A stretch of 64,000 bases of DNA from Neopusillimonas maritima (GTDB taxonomy: Bacteria; Pseudomonadota; Gammaproteobacteria; Burkholderiales; Burkholderiaceae_B), in assembly GCF_040930455.2 (NCBI RefSeq), contig NZ_CP170494.1, one strand, 5' to 3'. The notes under the pieces are model-generated. The model was not told the DNA's origin. It ran no database searches and saw only the letters and a program-made list of their open reading frames with translations. A program made the translations under genes and the position numbers. This document shows positions 8,734-18,069 of this stretch, piece by piece. Each line of letters begins with the position of its first letter. The first letter of the stretch is position 1.

Positions 8734-10221
8734 ATGGGTTTCGGTCAGGGTCTAAGTGGTCTGAATGCCGCAGCGCAAGAGCTGGATGTTATTGGCAATA
8801 ACATTGCCAACGCGGGAACGGTGGGTTTTAAGTCGTCGTCGGTCACATTCTCCGACGTTTTTGCTAATTCGCAGGTGGGTTTAGGTGTGAAGGTGGCATC
8901 CGTAAACCAGCGCTTCACGGTAGGTTCGATCAGCAATACCGGTAATTCGCTTGATTTGGCCATTGACGGTACCAAAGGCTTGTTCCGCACCGAAGACACG
9001 AACGGCAATGTTTTATATACCCGAAACGGGCAGTTCTTTGCCGATAAAGATAATTTCATCGTCAATGCTCAGGGTCAGCGCTTAACAGGCTTTGGTTTGA
9101 TTGGGGACGATCTGCAGGCGCTGACGGTCCCGGTAGGTAATCTGGCGCCGCGTGCTTCAGCCGATGTTACGACGCGCGCCAACATGGATGCGAATGCGAA
9201 CCCGGTGTATGAAACGGGTGTAACGGAAGTGTTGGGCAGCGTTTGGATGGATGATGCCGGACCCGGTGCCAGTGCTCAATACCAGTATCGTATTGGTTCA
9301 ACGGGGCAGATTTCTTGGTTTGATATGACCAACAATCCGGTTAGTTTGCCCGACGGCACCTATACTGCAACGACGGATGGCGTAACGCAGGATAGCACGA
9401 CCATCACGTTGGCGACGACAACGGGTCAAGCAGCCAGCCCCGCCGGTGCGTTGGGGGAGAGCGCGACAGTCGGTACAGCTTATACCGCGCCTATTATTGC
9501 GCATCCTTTCAGCCTTACCGATCCGGAAAGTTATACGCACACATTACCTTTAACCGTATACGACTCGGTGGGTAATTCGCATCAAATGATTCAGTATTTT
9601 GTGAAACGTCCCGGTGGCGGCGGCGATTCACAGTGGGATGTCTATTACGCCCTTGATGGAAATGTTGTCAATGCCGCAACACCTCACGAAATTACCTACG
9701 ATACGGCTGGTCGCCTGAAGACGGGAACCAACGCAAATTTGGTTATTCCTAATCCCGGCGGCGCTGACGCGCCGGCCGATGCATTGGAGCTAACCTTCGA
9801 TTACACCGGTTCCACACAGTTCAGTGGCGATTTTTCCTACAACTTTACGCAAGACGGTTTTCCAACGGGTGAATACGCGGGCTTGTCGGTTGATACCGAC
9901 GGCTCGGTGATTGCCAGTTACACCAACGGCGAGTTGCGTACGATTGGCTATGTGGCCCTGGCCAATTTCAACAACCTGAATGGGTTGAAGGCGTTCGGTG
10001 ATAACTCATGGATTGAAACTGGTGCGTCGGGCCAACCTATTGTGGGTCGTCCGGGCACAAATGGTCTGGCCACCATTAAAGGTCAGGCGCTCGAAGAGTC
10101 GAACGTTGATATGAGTCAAGAGTTGGTGAATATGATTATTGCCCAACGCTTCTACCAGGCCAATGCCCAAACCATTAAAACGCAGGATCAGATCGTTCAG
10201 AATCTGATCTCCATGCGTTAA
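8734..10221 (+). CDS. flgE: FlgE, hook protein
   Basis: FlgE polymerises into the flexible hook. The 495-residue protein starts with the family block GFGQGLSGLNAAAQELDVIG and the signature NNIANAGTVGFKS (residues about 28-40). It ends with the conserved helix LVNMIIAQRFYQANAQTIKT plus QDQIVQNLISMR. The middle (about 150-330) holds the variable, surface-exposed hook domains rich in Thr, Ala and Gly. A ribosome site (GAAAGGA) precedes the ATG. The 89-base gap before it, after flgD, holds no obvious promoter. Confidence 0.95.
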   Translation: MGFGQGLSGLNAAAQELDVIGNNIANAGTVGFKSSSVTFSDVFANSQVGLGVKVASVNQRFTVGSISNTGNSLDLAIDGTKGLFRTEDTNGNVLYTRNGQFFADKDNFIVNAQGQRLTGFGLIGDDLQALTVPVGNLAPRASADVTTRANMDANANPVYETGVTEVLGSVWMDDAGPGASAQYQYRIGSTGQISWFDMTNNPVSLPDGTYTATTDGVTQDSTTITLATTTGQAASPAGALGESATVGTAYTAPIIAHPFSLTDPESYTHTLPLTVYDSVGNSHQMIQYFVKRPGGGGDSQWDVYYALDGNVVNAATPHEITYDTAGRLKTGTNANLVIPNPGGADAPADALELTFDYTGSTQFSGDFSYNFTQDGFPTGEYAGLSVDTDGSVIASYTNGELRTIGYVALANFNNLNGLKAFGDNSWIETGASGQPIVGRPGTNGLATIKGQALEESNVDMSQELVNMIIAQRFYQANAQTIKTQDQIVQNLISMR

Positions 10222-10236
10222 TAACAGGGTAGCGTA

Positions 10237-10998
10237 ATGGATCGAGTTGCCTACATTGCGGCCGGTGGTGCCGCCCGGGTACTGGAGCAGCAGTCGGTGC
10301 TGAGTAACAATATGGCCAACGTTAATACGTCCGGTTTCCGGGCGCAGTTGGCTAATTTCCGGGCGGTGCCGTTTCAAGCACAACAGGGTGAACTATCGAC
10401 CCGTGTGGGAACGGTTGCTTCCACCCCGGGTAGTCGCCTTACGCAAGGCACCATGACGGAAACAGGCCACGCGCTTGATCTGGCCATTACCGGGGAAGGC
10501 TGGTTTGCCGTACAAACACCGGATGGCCAGGAAGCGTATACACGGGCGGGCGATTTTGCCGTGAACGCGCAAGGCCTGTTGGTAGGGCAGTCGGGTTTGC
10601 CGGTGCTAAGCAATGATGGTCAGCCGGTTCAGGTTCCCGACCGCGGCAGTGTCACGTTTTCCAGCGATGGATTTATTACCGCTTTGGGCGCGGGTGACAA
10701 CCCAGCCGATATTCAGGTTATTGGTCAATTGAAATTGGTCAATCCGCCTGCTGAGAATCTGGAACGCGGCGACGACGGCCTGTTTCGGTTTAATCCCGGT
10801 GAAGGGCCGGCGGCGGCGCCTGCCGACCCCAATGTACGCATGATTTCCGGGTTCATCGAAAAAAGCAATGTGAGTGCGGCTGAAACCATGGTCGGCATGA
10901 TTAAAAACGGTCGTATGTTTGAAATGCAAATGAAAGCCATACAAGATGCCGACCGTAATGCAGAGCGTGCCAATTCAATCTTGTCGGCCAACGGTTAA
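10237..10998 (+). CDS. flgF: FlgF, proximal rod protein
   Basis: FlgF is a rod subunit between FlgC and FlgG. The 253-residue product contains the signature NNMANVNTSGFRAQL (residues about 28-42), the shared rod/hook motif TGHALDLAITGEGWFAVQTP (about 80-99) and the C-terminal helix FIEKSNVSAAETMVGMIKNG. It follows flgE by 15 bases and precedes flgG by 61, within the same operon. Confidence 0.94.
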   Translation: MDRVAYIAAGGAARVLEQQSVLSNNMANVNTSGFRAQLANFRAVPFQAQQGELSTRVGTVASTPGSRLTQGTMTETGHALDLAITGEGWFAVQTPDGQEAYTRAGDFAVNAQGLLVGQSGLPVLSNDGQPVQVPDRGSVTFSSDGFITALGAGDNPADIQVIGQLKLVNPPAENLERGDDGLFRFNPGEGPAAAPADPNVRMISGFIEKSNVSAAETMVGMIKNGRMFEMQMKAIQDADRNAERANSILSANG

Positions 10999-11059
10999 GC
11001 AAACGGAATAACGTAATTGTGAACGCAGCCGTTGGGTTGCCTCATCAAGGAATAGAAAA

Positions 11060-11845
11060 ATGATTCGATCTCTCTGGATTGCCAAAACAGGCTTGGAGTC
11101 ACAGCAAACCAATATGGATGTCATTTCCAATAACCTGGCCAACGTGAATACGTCGGGCTTCAAGCGCAGTCGTGCTGTATTTGAAGACTTAATGTATCAA
11201 ACCATTCGGCAACCTGGTGCCCAGGTAGGGGCTGCCAACCAACTGCCGTCGGGCCTGCAAATTGGTACGGGTGTGCGCACTGTGGCAACGGAACGGATTC
11301 ACACGCAGGGAAATTTGCGTGAAACCGGCAACCCGTTGGATATTGCGATTCAGGGGCGTGGATTTATCCAGGTTGAAATGCCTGACGGCACTTTTGCCTA
11401 CACGCGCGACGGCAGTCTTCAGGTTGATCAAAACGGGCAAATGGTGACAGCCGGAGGCTATCCTGTTCAGCCCCCGATCAATATTCCTGATAACGCGTTA
11501 AGTGTCACGATTGAGCGCGACGGTACGGTGTCGGTGACCCAGCCCGGCGCAGTGGGTATCAATGTTGAAGTCGGGCAGTTGCAGTTAAGCACCTTCATTA
11601 ACCCCACCGGTCTGCAAAGTATGGGCGAGAATCTGTACGCCGAAACAGACGCTTCGGGGCCGGCCAATTTTGCGCAGCCGGGTTTGGATGGTGCAGGGCT
11701 GGTTTTGCAGAATTATGTGGAAACGTCGAACGTGAATGTGGCCGAAGAGTTGGTGAACATGATTACGACGCAACGCAGTTATGAAATGAACAGCAAGGCA
11801 ATTCAGACATCCGATCAAATGTTGTCGCGTTTGACGCAGCTGTAA
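11060..11845 (+). CDS. flgG: FlgG, distal rod protein
   Basis: FlgG builds the distal rod that crosses the periplasm and fixes its length. The 261 residues are standard. It begins MIRSLWIAKTGLESQQTNMD with the signature NNLANVNTSGFKRSR and keeps the motif GNPLDIAIQGRGFIQVEMPD. It ends with LVNMITTQRSYEMNSKAIQT and SDQMLSRLTQL. The ATG is preceded by AAGGAATAG. It is among the most conserved of the flagellar proteins, so the call is firm. Confidence 0.96.
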   Translation: MIRSLWIAKTGLESQQTNMDVISNNLANVNTSGFKRSRAVFEDLMYQTIRQPGAQVGAANQLPSGLQIGTGVRTVATERIHTQGNLRETGNPLDIAIQGRGFIQVEMPDGTFAYTRDGSLQVDQNGQMVTAGGYPVQPPINIPDNALSVTIERDGTVSVTQPGAVGINVEVGQLQLSTFINPTGLQSMGENLYAETDASGPANFAQPGLDGAGLVLQNYVETSNVNVAEELVNMITTQRSYEMNSKAIQTSDQMLSRLTQL

Positions 11846-11863
11846 TGGTTTGATGAGTGGATT

Positions 11864-12559
11864 GTGTTGGAAATGAACAAACAAGTGCGTTTCGTGATGG
11901 CTGGTGTGGCTGCATTCGTATTGCACGGGTGCGCCATGATTCCACCTGAACCGATCGTAACAGGGCCTTTAACGGCGCCCCCGCCTCCTATGGTGACGAC
12001 GGCGCCTCAAGCCAATGGGGCGATTTATCAGCCAACGGCTTATGGAAACTATCCGCTGTTTGAGGATCGTCGACCTCGCAATGTGGGCGATATCGTCACG
12101 ATTTTGATTCAAGAGCGCACCAATGCGGCAAAGCGTGTTTCAACTGAAAGCAGCCGTTCCGGTAGTGCAGGCTTGGGGATGGACGTCGTTCCCGACTTTT
12201 TCCCACCGGGCCTGGGCCCACAGCAGAACTTTGATATGAACGGTAATAACGTCGCGGAAGGCAGCGGAGCCAGCGAGGCGAATAATACGTTCACCGGGAC
12301 TTTAACAACAACGGTTATTGGCGTTCTGCCCAATGGCAATCTGCAGGTGGCCGGCGACAAACAGATTGCAATCAATCGCGGTTCCGAGCATATCCGGTTC
12401 TCCGGCGTGGTTGATCCCCGGTCGATTGCAGGCGACGGCACTGTCCCATCGACACGCGTTGCGGACGCACGTATTGAGTTTCGCAGCAAAGGCCGCATGG
12501 ACGAAGTACAGACCATGGGTTGGTTGCAACGATTTTTCCTGAATATTTCGCCGTTCTGA
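11864..12559 (+). CDS. flgH: FlgH, L-ring lipoprotein
   Basis: FlgH forms the outer-membrane L ring around the rod. The protein has a lipoprotein signal with lipobox LHGC (cysteine about residue 23), then a Pro/Thr-rich stretch. The conserved body follows: NYPLFEDRRPRNVGDIVTIL near residue 65 and GSEHIRFSGVVDPRSI, VADARIEFRSKGRMDE near the end. The start is uncertain: GTG 11864 has GAGTGG upstream, while ATG 11873 gives a slightly shorter signal. It overlaps or abuts the start region of flgI. Confidence 0.94.
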   Translation: MLEMNKQVRFVMAGVAAFVLHGCAMIPPEPIVTGPLTAPPPPMVTTAPQANGAIYQPTAYGNYPLFEDRRPRNVGDIVTILIQERTNAAKRVSTESSRSGSAGLGMDVVPDFFPPGLGPQQNFDMNGNNVAEGSGASEANNTFTGTLTTTVIGVLPNGNLQVAGDKQIAINRGSEHIRFSGVVDPRSIAGDGTVPSTRVADARIEFRSKGRMDEVQTMGWLQRFFLNISPF

Positions 12560-12573
12560 CAAGGATGAAAATA

Positions 12574-13722
12574 GTGTTGAACAAACATGGCCGCGCAAAG
12601 TGGGGCATGAGCTTAAAGGGCGGGTTGGCCTGGTTATTGCTTGCGCTGTTGTTTTTTGCCGTGACGCCGTCGGCGCATGCCGAGCGTATCAAGGATCTCG
12701 CATCGATTCAGGGGGTGCGAGAGAATCAATTGATTGGCTATGGTTTGGTAGTCGGGCTCGACGGCAGTGGCGATCAGGTGCGCCAATCGCCTTTTACGCA
12801 GCAAAGTCTTACCAATATGTTGTCGCAATTGGGCGTAACGTTGCCGCAAGGGACCAATATGCAGCTGCGCAATGTGGCGGCAGTCATGGTAACAGGGCGA
12901 CTGCCGGCGTTCACCAGGCCGGGGCAAACGATCGATGTCGTCGTGTCATCGATGGGTAATGCCAAGAGTCTGCGTGGCGGTACCTTGCTGATGACGCCTT
13001 TGAAAGGGGCTAATGGGCAGGTGTATGCGCTTGCTCAGGGCAACTTGTTGGTCGGTGGAGCCGGTGCCCAGGCCGGCGGCTCCAGTGTGCAGGTTAATCA
13101 GCTGAATGGCGGCATTATTCCCGACGGCGCGATTGTCGAGCAATCCGTTCCCACTACTTACATTCGCGATGGCTTTATTAACCTGGAAATGAATACAACC
13201 GATTTCGGGATTGCGCAGAATGTTGCTGCGGCGCTGAACAGAAAGTTTGGCCCGAGTACGGCTTCGGTGCTCGACGGGCGTCTGGTTCAGTTGCGGGGTC
13301 CACTTGACCCGTCGCGACAGGCGGCGTTTTTGTCGGAAGTTGAGAATCTGCAGGTTAAATTGCCTCCGGTTCGAGCCAAAGTCATTATCAATGCGCGTAC
13401 CGGGTCGGTCGTGATGAATCGCACTGTCACTATCGACGAAGCGGCTGTCGCTTATGGCAATTTGTCGGTTTCCATCAGCCGCCAGGAACAGGTGAATCAA
13501 CCGGACACGCCGTTTGCCGGTGGTGAAACGGTTGTAACCGAGAACACGGAAATTGCATTAAGAACGGATACCGGCAGTATCAAGCGTGTGCAAACCAGCG
13601 CAAACCTGGCCGATGTTGTTCAGGCGTTAAATGCCTTGGGTGCAACACCGCAGGATTTGTTGTCGATCCTGCAAACCCTGAAAAGTGCGGGCGCTTTGCG
13701 CGCCGATCTGGAAATTATTTAA
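12574..13722 (+). CDS. flgI: FlgI, P-ring protein
   Basis: FlgI forms the periplasmic P ring in the peptidoglycan layer and needs FlgA for assembly. After a signal peptide (LLLALLFFAVTPSAHA) the mature protein starts ERIKDLASIQGVRENQLIGY, which is highly characteristic, and ends with LNALGATPQDLLSILQTLKS then AGALRADLEII. I prefer GTG 12574, because AAGGA lies 8 bases upstream; ATG 12565 sits inside that ribosome site and ATG 12607 would still keep the signal. Length is about 382 residues. Confidence 0.94.
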   Translation: MLNKHGRAKWGMSLKGGLAWLLLALLFFAVTPSAHAERIKDLASIQGVRENQLIGYGLVVGLDGSGDQVRQSPFTQQSLTNMLSQLGVTLPQGTNMQLRNVAAVMVTGRLPAFTRPGQTIDVVVSSMGNAKSLRGGTLLMTPLKGANGQVYALAQGNLLVGGAGAQAGGSSVQVNQLNGGIIPDGAIVEQSVPTTYIRDGFINLEMNTTDFGIAQNVAAALNRKFGPSTASVLDGRLVQLRGPLDPSRQAAFLSEVENLQVKLPPVRAKVIINARTGSVVMNRTVTIDEAAVAYGNLSVSISRQEQVNQPDTPFAGGETVVTENTEIALRTDTGSIKRVQTSANLADVVQALNALGATPQDLLSILQTLKSAGALRADLEII

Positions 13723-13734
13723 TAGGCGGCACTC

Positions 13735-14757
13735 ATGACGGCAATGCCCTATTTTTTACCCCGCCCCGATGCCGGCGCCAGCGCAATGGACTTCAGCCAT
13801 TTAAACCGGCTGGGTTATACGGCTCGCCATTCCAATGGCCAGGATCCCGCTGCACAAAAAGAGATTGCCAAGCAATTCGAGGCGCTTTTTTTGCAGCAAA
13901 TCATGAAGCAGGCCAGGGCCGGTGATGTGGGGTTGGAAGGGTTGCTTGAAAGCAATCAAACACGCCTGGCCCAAAGCATGGCCGATGAGCAAATGGCTTC
14001 CAATCTGGCCGAAACAGGTACGGGCCTTGCACAAGCGCTTCTTGATCAAATGCGGGGGATAAGCGAAGTCAAGTCCGATCCCCGGTTGGCCGCCGATCGC
14101 GGCTTGCAGTCATTTTCCATTCAGGGGCCCGCTGCAGCACGAAAAGAAATTGCTGATTCTATTTCCGAATTGCTTGATCTGTTGGCAAGCTCCCCGGTTG
14201 TTGAGTCCGGGCGCCGCACCGGGGAAGCATTGTTAAGCGCGATTCGCGGTGCGCCAGGCCATATTGAGCAGTTTGTTACCAAAATGGGCGATGCCGCCCG
14301 TCATGCAGCCCAGGAGTCGGGTATTCCCGCCAAGCTGATTTTGAGTCAAGCGGCATTGGAGTCGGGCTGGGGACGTCGTGAAATCAAAATGGAAGACGGC
14401 TCAAACAGTTACAACCTGTTTGGCATTAAGGCGACCGGGGGCTGGGAAGGCAAGGTTGCCAATATCGTGACGACGGAGTTTATTGACGGCAAGCCTCAGA
14501 AAATGGTGCAGGCATTTCGCGCTTACGACTCTTACGCCGAATCATTTGCCGATTACGCCCGGCTTATTAGCCAGAATGATCGTTATCAGGCCGTACTAAC
14601 GGCACCTAACGCGGAAATGGCGGCAGTTAAGGTGCATGAAGCAGGCTACGCCACCGATCCCAAGTATGCCGAGAAGCTGATTTCAATTATGGGGTATCTG
14701 GATGATCGTCTGGATTCCTTCATGGTGCGGGGGCCGTCTGCGGGTAGCCGGGGATAG
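13735..14757 (+). CDS. flgJ: FlgJ, rod cap and peptidoglycan hydrolase
   Basis: FlgJ caps the growing rod and opens the cell wall for it. This is the two-domain form (340 residues). The N-terminal rod-cap domain (about 35-105) has QFEALFLQQIMKQAR and MADEQMASNLAETGTGLAQAL. The C-terminal glycoside hydrolase (about 180-330) has AALESGWGRRE with the catalytic glutamate, SYNLFGIKATGGWEGK, and AFRAYDSYAESFADYARLI. Many alpha- and epsilonproteobacteria lack this second domain. It is the last gene before the flgK sigma-28 promoter. Confidence 0.95.
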   Translation: MTAMPYFLPRPDAGASAMDFSHLNRLGYTARHSNGQDPAAQKEIAKQFEALFLQQIMKQARAGDVGLEGLLESNQTRLAQSMADEQMASNLAETGTGLAQALLDQMRGISEVKSDPRLAADRGLQSFSIQGPAAARKEIADSISELLDLLASSPVVESGRRTGEALLSAIRGAPGHIEQFVTKMGDAARHAAQESGIPAKLILSQAALESGWGRREIKMEDGSNSYNLFGIKATGGWEGKVANIVTTEFIDGKPQKMVQAFRAYDSYAESFADYARLISQNDRYQAVLTAPNAEMAAVKVHEAGYATDPKYAEKLISIMGYLDDRLDSFMVRGPSAGSRG

Positions 14758-14760
14758 GGG

Positions 14761-14787
14761 TAAATATTCCGGGATTCCTGCCGTAAA
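14761..14787 (+). promoter_or_regulatory. Sigma-28 (FliA) promoter for flgK-flgL
   Basis: TAAA, exactly 15 bases and GCCGTAAA lie immediately after the flgJ stop and 43 bases before the flgK ATG (10 of 12 consensus positions). Late (class 3) transcription of flgKL, in addition to read-through from the flgB operon, is known in enterobacteria. Confidence 0.75.
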
Positions 14788-14829
14788 CCGGTTATGTTCC
14801 GTTCTTGCTGTTAATTGTTTGGAAACACT

Positions 14830-16473
14830 ATGAACTTATCGAATTTGGGCCTTTCCGGCATTCAGGCTGCGCAAAACCGGTTACAAACCGCCGGCCATAA
14901 TATTAACAATGCCGCAACGGAAGGGTATAACCGCCAATCGGTCAAGGTTTCCACCGCCGGGGCACAGGCAACCGGCGCCGGCTATGTGGGTCTGGGCGTT
15001 CAGGTTGATACGATCGATCGTGCTTACAACAACTTTCTTTATCGGCAATTGGTCGACTCCCAGAGCAAAGGGGCGGAACTGGGTGCGTATGGTACGGAAA
15101 TTACGCAAGTCAATAATATTATGGCCGACCGTACGGTGGGCATTTCGCCGGCGCTGCAAAAATTCTTCGACGGCATGCAGGCCGTAGCCTCTTCCCCCGC
15201 CGACCCGGCAGCCCGTCAGGAACTGTTGGGCCGCGCGTCCAGCTTGGTGGGCCAGTTGAATGACACCAATGCATTTCTGAATGATCAGCGCAGCAATATT
15301 AATACGCAGGTTAATACGGTTGTGCGCCAAATTAACAGCTACGTCGAGCGGGTTCACGATTTGAACAATCAAATCGTTACCGCCAAAGCAGCCGGCTCGG
15401 GTCATGCTCCGAACGACTTGCTCGATAAGCGCGATCAGGCCGTGGCCGAGTTGAACGAGCTGGTAGGGGTAAACGTCATTGAGCAGGGCGACCGTTTTGG
15501 GCTGTCTTTTGGTCGAGGACAAGTTCTGCTGAGTTCCGACACAGTTTATCCTTTGCAGGCCGGTCCATCCATCGACGATCCCAGCCGCACCGTGGTGAGT
15601 TATGCGATGCCGGCAGGCAATGGAAAGACCACCATGACGGAAATTGGTGATCAATATATTCGTGGTGGAAAACTGGGTGGTTTATTGCAATATCGCTCGC
15701 AAACACTGGATGCTGTTCAAAATGATTTGGGCCGTCTTGCCACCGGTTTGGCCATGGCGGTTAACGCGCAGCATGAGCAGGGGTTTGATCAGGTTGGTCG
15801 CCCGGGGGAGGCGTTTTTCTCTTTGCCCGATCCTTCTGTCAGTGCGTCGGAACGAAATCAGGGAAATGGTGAATTTTCCGCGTCTTTTGTCAACGCGAAT
15901 GACCTTACCGCAAGTGATTATCAAATCAGTTATAACGGCGCCAATTATTCTATTGTTCGTCAGCCCGATGGCAACCTCATGTACGAGGGAACGACCTTCC
16001 CTGTGACCATCGACGGAATCGAAATGGATTTTTCCGGTACCGCGTTGGCGGGTGATCGCTGGACAATGACACCCACGCGTGGTTCTGCTTCGGATATCAA
16101 ACTGAATATTTCCAACCCGGCCTCCATTGCCGCTGCGGGAAGTGATGCGGGTGATGCCGACAATGGAAACGCGTTGAAATTGGCGCAACTGCAAACTGAC
16201 AAGGTGCTCGGTAACGGCACCATGAGTTTAAACGAGTCGTTTTCGCAAATTGTGAACACGATAGGGGTGCAAACACAGCAAAACCAAACTGCTCAGAAGG
16301 CACAGGACACGCTGGTTCAGCAGAATTTTGCAGCGCAACAGGCAATTTCGGGTGTCAACCTGAATGAAGAATATGTCAACCTTGAGCGTTATCAAGAGCA
16401 CTTTCGTGCCGCCTCAAGGCTCATCGATGTCAGTTCAACGTTGTTTGATACTTTGCTGAGCTTACGTCAATAA
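14830..16473 (+). CDS. flgK: FlgK, hook-filament junction protein 1 (HAP1)
   Basis: FlgK joins hook to filament and needs the FlgN chaperone. The 547-residue protein begins MNLSNLGLSGIQAAQNRLQT with AGHNINNAATEGYNRQSV, and ends VNLNEEYVNLERYQEHFRAA with SRLIDVSSTLFDTLLSLRQ, both diagnostic. ATG 14830 is preferred over the in-frame TTG 14815, which would add five residues before the conserved start. Residues about 365-420 carry a domain with the pattern G-x-x-x-x-F-S-G-x-x-x-x-G-D-x-W, also seen twice in the neighbouring FlgL. Confidence 0.94.
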   Translation: MNLSNLGLSGIQAAQNRLQTAGHNINNAATEGYNRQSVKVSTAGAQATGAGYVGLGVQVDTIDRAYNNFLYRQLVDSQSKGAELGAYGTEITQVNNIMADRTVGISPALQKFFDGMQAVASSPADPAARQELLGRASSLVGQLNDTNAFLNDQRSNINTQVNTVVRQINSYVERVHDLNNQIVTAKAAGSGHAPNDLLDKRDQAVAELNELVGVNVIEQGDRFGLSFGRGQVLLSSDTVYPLQAGPSIDDPSRTVVSYAMPAGNGKTTMTEIGDQYIRGGKLGGLLQYRSQTLDAVQNDLGRLATGLAMAVNAQHEQGFDQVGRPGEAFFSLPDPSVSASERNQGNGEFSASFVNANDLTASDYQISYNGANYSIVRQPDGNLMYEGTTFPVTIDGIEMDFSGTALAGDRWTMTPTRGSASDIKLNISNPASIAAAGSDAGDADNGNALKLAQLQTDKVLGNGTMSLNESFSQIVNTIGVQTQQNQTAQKAQDTLVQQNFAAQQAISGVNLNEEYVNLERYQEHFRAASRLIDVSSTLFDTLLSLRQ

Positions 16474-16509
16474 TTTGTTTTGAATTTTCCGGTGTGAAGG
16501 GGTGGCGCG

Positions 16510-18063
16510 ATGCGTATTAGTTCTAACTTGTTCTTTGAGACCGGTCTGCGAACCATTAATTTGCAGCAGTCCGACCTCATGCATCGTTACCAGCAGGTAG
16601 GAACCGGGCGTCGTATGATTACGCCGGCCGACGATCCGCTTGCCGCTGCACAAACAATCAATATTGCGCAATCTCAGTCGCTCAACGTGCGTTATGCCGA
16701 AAACCGCCAGGTTGCCAAAACCCAACTGGGTATTCAGGAAAATACGCTCGATTCGGTTTCAACGTTGCTTTCGGGCCTTAAAACCCGTTTGGTCGAAGCC
16801 GGCAACGGTACCTTGTCAGACGCCGATCGTGGGGTTCTGGCCAACGTGCTCGAGAACGCCAAAGATAATCTTATGGGGCTGGCGAACGCAACCGACGGCA
16901 ATGGGCAGTATCTTTTCTCAGGTCATTCCGGCAGCCGGCCGCCGTTTATCGCCGACTCGTTCGGTGCGGTAAGTTACCAGGGTGATGAAGGGCGTCGTTT
17001 GATTCAGGTCGATCAAACGCGACAACTCGATTCGGCCGATACGGGATTGGATATTTTTACCAAAGCGGCGCCCGGTGCCCGCGATTACATCACGCATGTG
17101 GCAGCCGGAAATCAAGGTACCGGCATTATCGGCAAACCCGTTATTGCCGACCCGAAAGGACAGTATGTGGGCGCGAAGTTCGAGCTGTCGTTCACGGAAG
17201 CAGGTGATGGTTCGATGCAGTACAGCGTGACCGTGCGCGATGCGGCCGATTACATTCTTTCCGGCCCCAGCGTGCCTGTTGCCTACGATGATTCAACCGA
17301 AACATTGGCCTTGCCGGGTGGCGTACAGGTGGCATTCTCAGGTATGCCCGCCGATGGCGATGCATTCAGCGTCGAGCCGGTCTTTGTCACGGACCCCTTT
17401 ATTTCTGCGCAACAGTCGGCGGCTGGAACAGAAGGCACGGCGGTATTGGGCAAGCCGGGTGTAACCGACCCCGCCGGCGAATACATGGGCAAGCAGGTCG
17501 ACGTGGCTTTTCAGGAGGTGGTTCCGGGTACGTTTCAGTACCAGCTTACGGTTGACGGCACAACAGGCCCCTGGATTAACTATACTGACCCTGGTCCGGG
17601 TGGGGTTCTGGATCTGGGCGGCGGCCTCGAAGTGGCTTTTGAAGGGGTGCCGAACGATGGTTATGCCTTTTCCGTTGAGCCCGTTGAGCCGTCCACCAAT
17701 CTGAACGTGTTTGACGCGCTTGATGACATTATCGAAGCACTGAAAACGCCCATCCAGGGTGATCCTGCAGCACATGCGAGTTATCAGAACGTTCTTGCCT
17801 CTGCCATGCAGCGCCTTGACGTGAACTTCGATCAGGTACAAACCGTGGTGTCGTCGGTTGGTACCCGGCTGAGTGAAATTGACGCCATCGATGCCAATAG
17901 CAATGTACGTGGCCTAAGTTATGCGCAAGACCTTTCCCGGCTTGAAGACGTTGATTATTACGAAGCCATTGCGCAGTTGCAGTTGCGCACCGCCGCGCTT
18001 GACGCCGCTTCCATGGCGTTCAAAAAGATCCAGGCAACCAGTATGTTCAATATGAAAGGCTGA
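16510..18063 (+). CDS. flgL: FlgL, hook-filament junction protein 3 (HAP3), enlarged by a duplicated domain
   Basis: FlgL is the second junction protein. The N-terminus (MRISSNLFFETGLRTINLQQ, GRRMITPADDPLAA) and C-terminus (ALDAASMAFKKIQATSMFNM) are typical flagellin-superfamily coil ends. The protein has 517 residues, while common FlgL has about 300-420. The extra length is a surface domain present twice (residues about 200-291 and 305-392) with matching landmarks GKPVIADPKGQYVG / GKPGVTDPAGEYMG and VAFSGMPADGDAFSVEPV / VAFEGVPNDGYAFSVEPV. It follows flgK by 36 bases. Confidence 0.93.
   Translation: MRISSNLFFETGLRTINLQQSDLMHRYQQVGTGRRMITPADDPLAAAQTINIAQSQSLNVRYAENRQVAKTQLGIQENTLDSVSTLLSGLKTRLVEAGNGTLSDADRGVLANVLENAKDNLMGLANATDGNGQYLFSGHSGSRPPFIADSFGAVSYQGDEGRRLIQVDQTRQLDSADTGLDIFTKAAPGARDYITHVAAGNQGTGIIGKPVIADPKGQYVGAKFELSFTEAGDGSMQYSVTVRDAADYILSGPSVPVAYDDSTETLALPGGVQVAFSGMPADGDAFSVEPVFVTDPFISAQQSAAGTEGTAVLGKPGVTDPAGEYMGKQVDVAFQEVVPGTFQYQLTVDGTTGPWINYTDPGPGGVLDLGGGLEVAFEGVPNDGYAFSVEPVEPSTNLNVFDALDDIIEALKTPIQGDPAAHASYQNVLASAMQRLDVNFDQVQTVVSSVGTRLSEIDAIDANSNVRGLSYAQDLSRLEDVDYYEAIAQLQLRTAALDAASMAFKKIQATSMFNMKG
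17107..17685 (+). repeat. Diverged tandem duplication inside flgL (two units of about 90 codons)
   Basis: Unit 1 covers about 17107-17382 and unit 2 about 17422-17685. The encoded peptides align end to end, sharing G-K-P-x-x-x-D-P-x-G-x-Y-x-G at the start and F-x-G-x-P-x-D-G-x-A-F-S-V-E-P-V at the end. DNA identity is clearly lower than protein similarity, so the duplication is old. Confidence 0.75.
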
Positions 18064-18069
18064 CATTAA

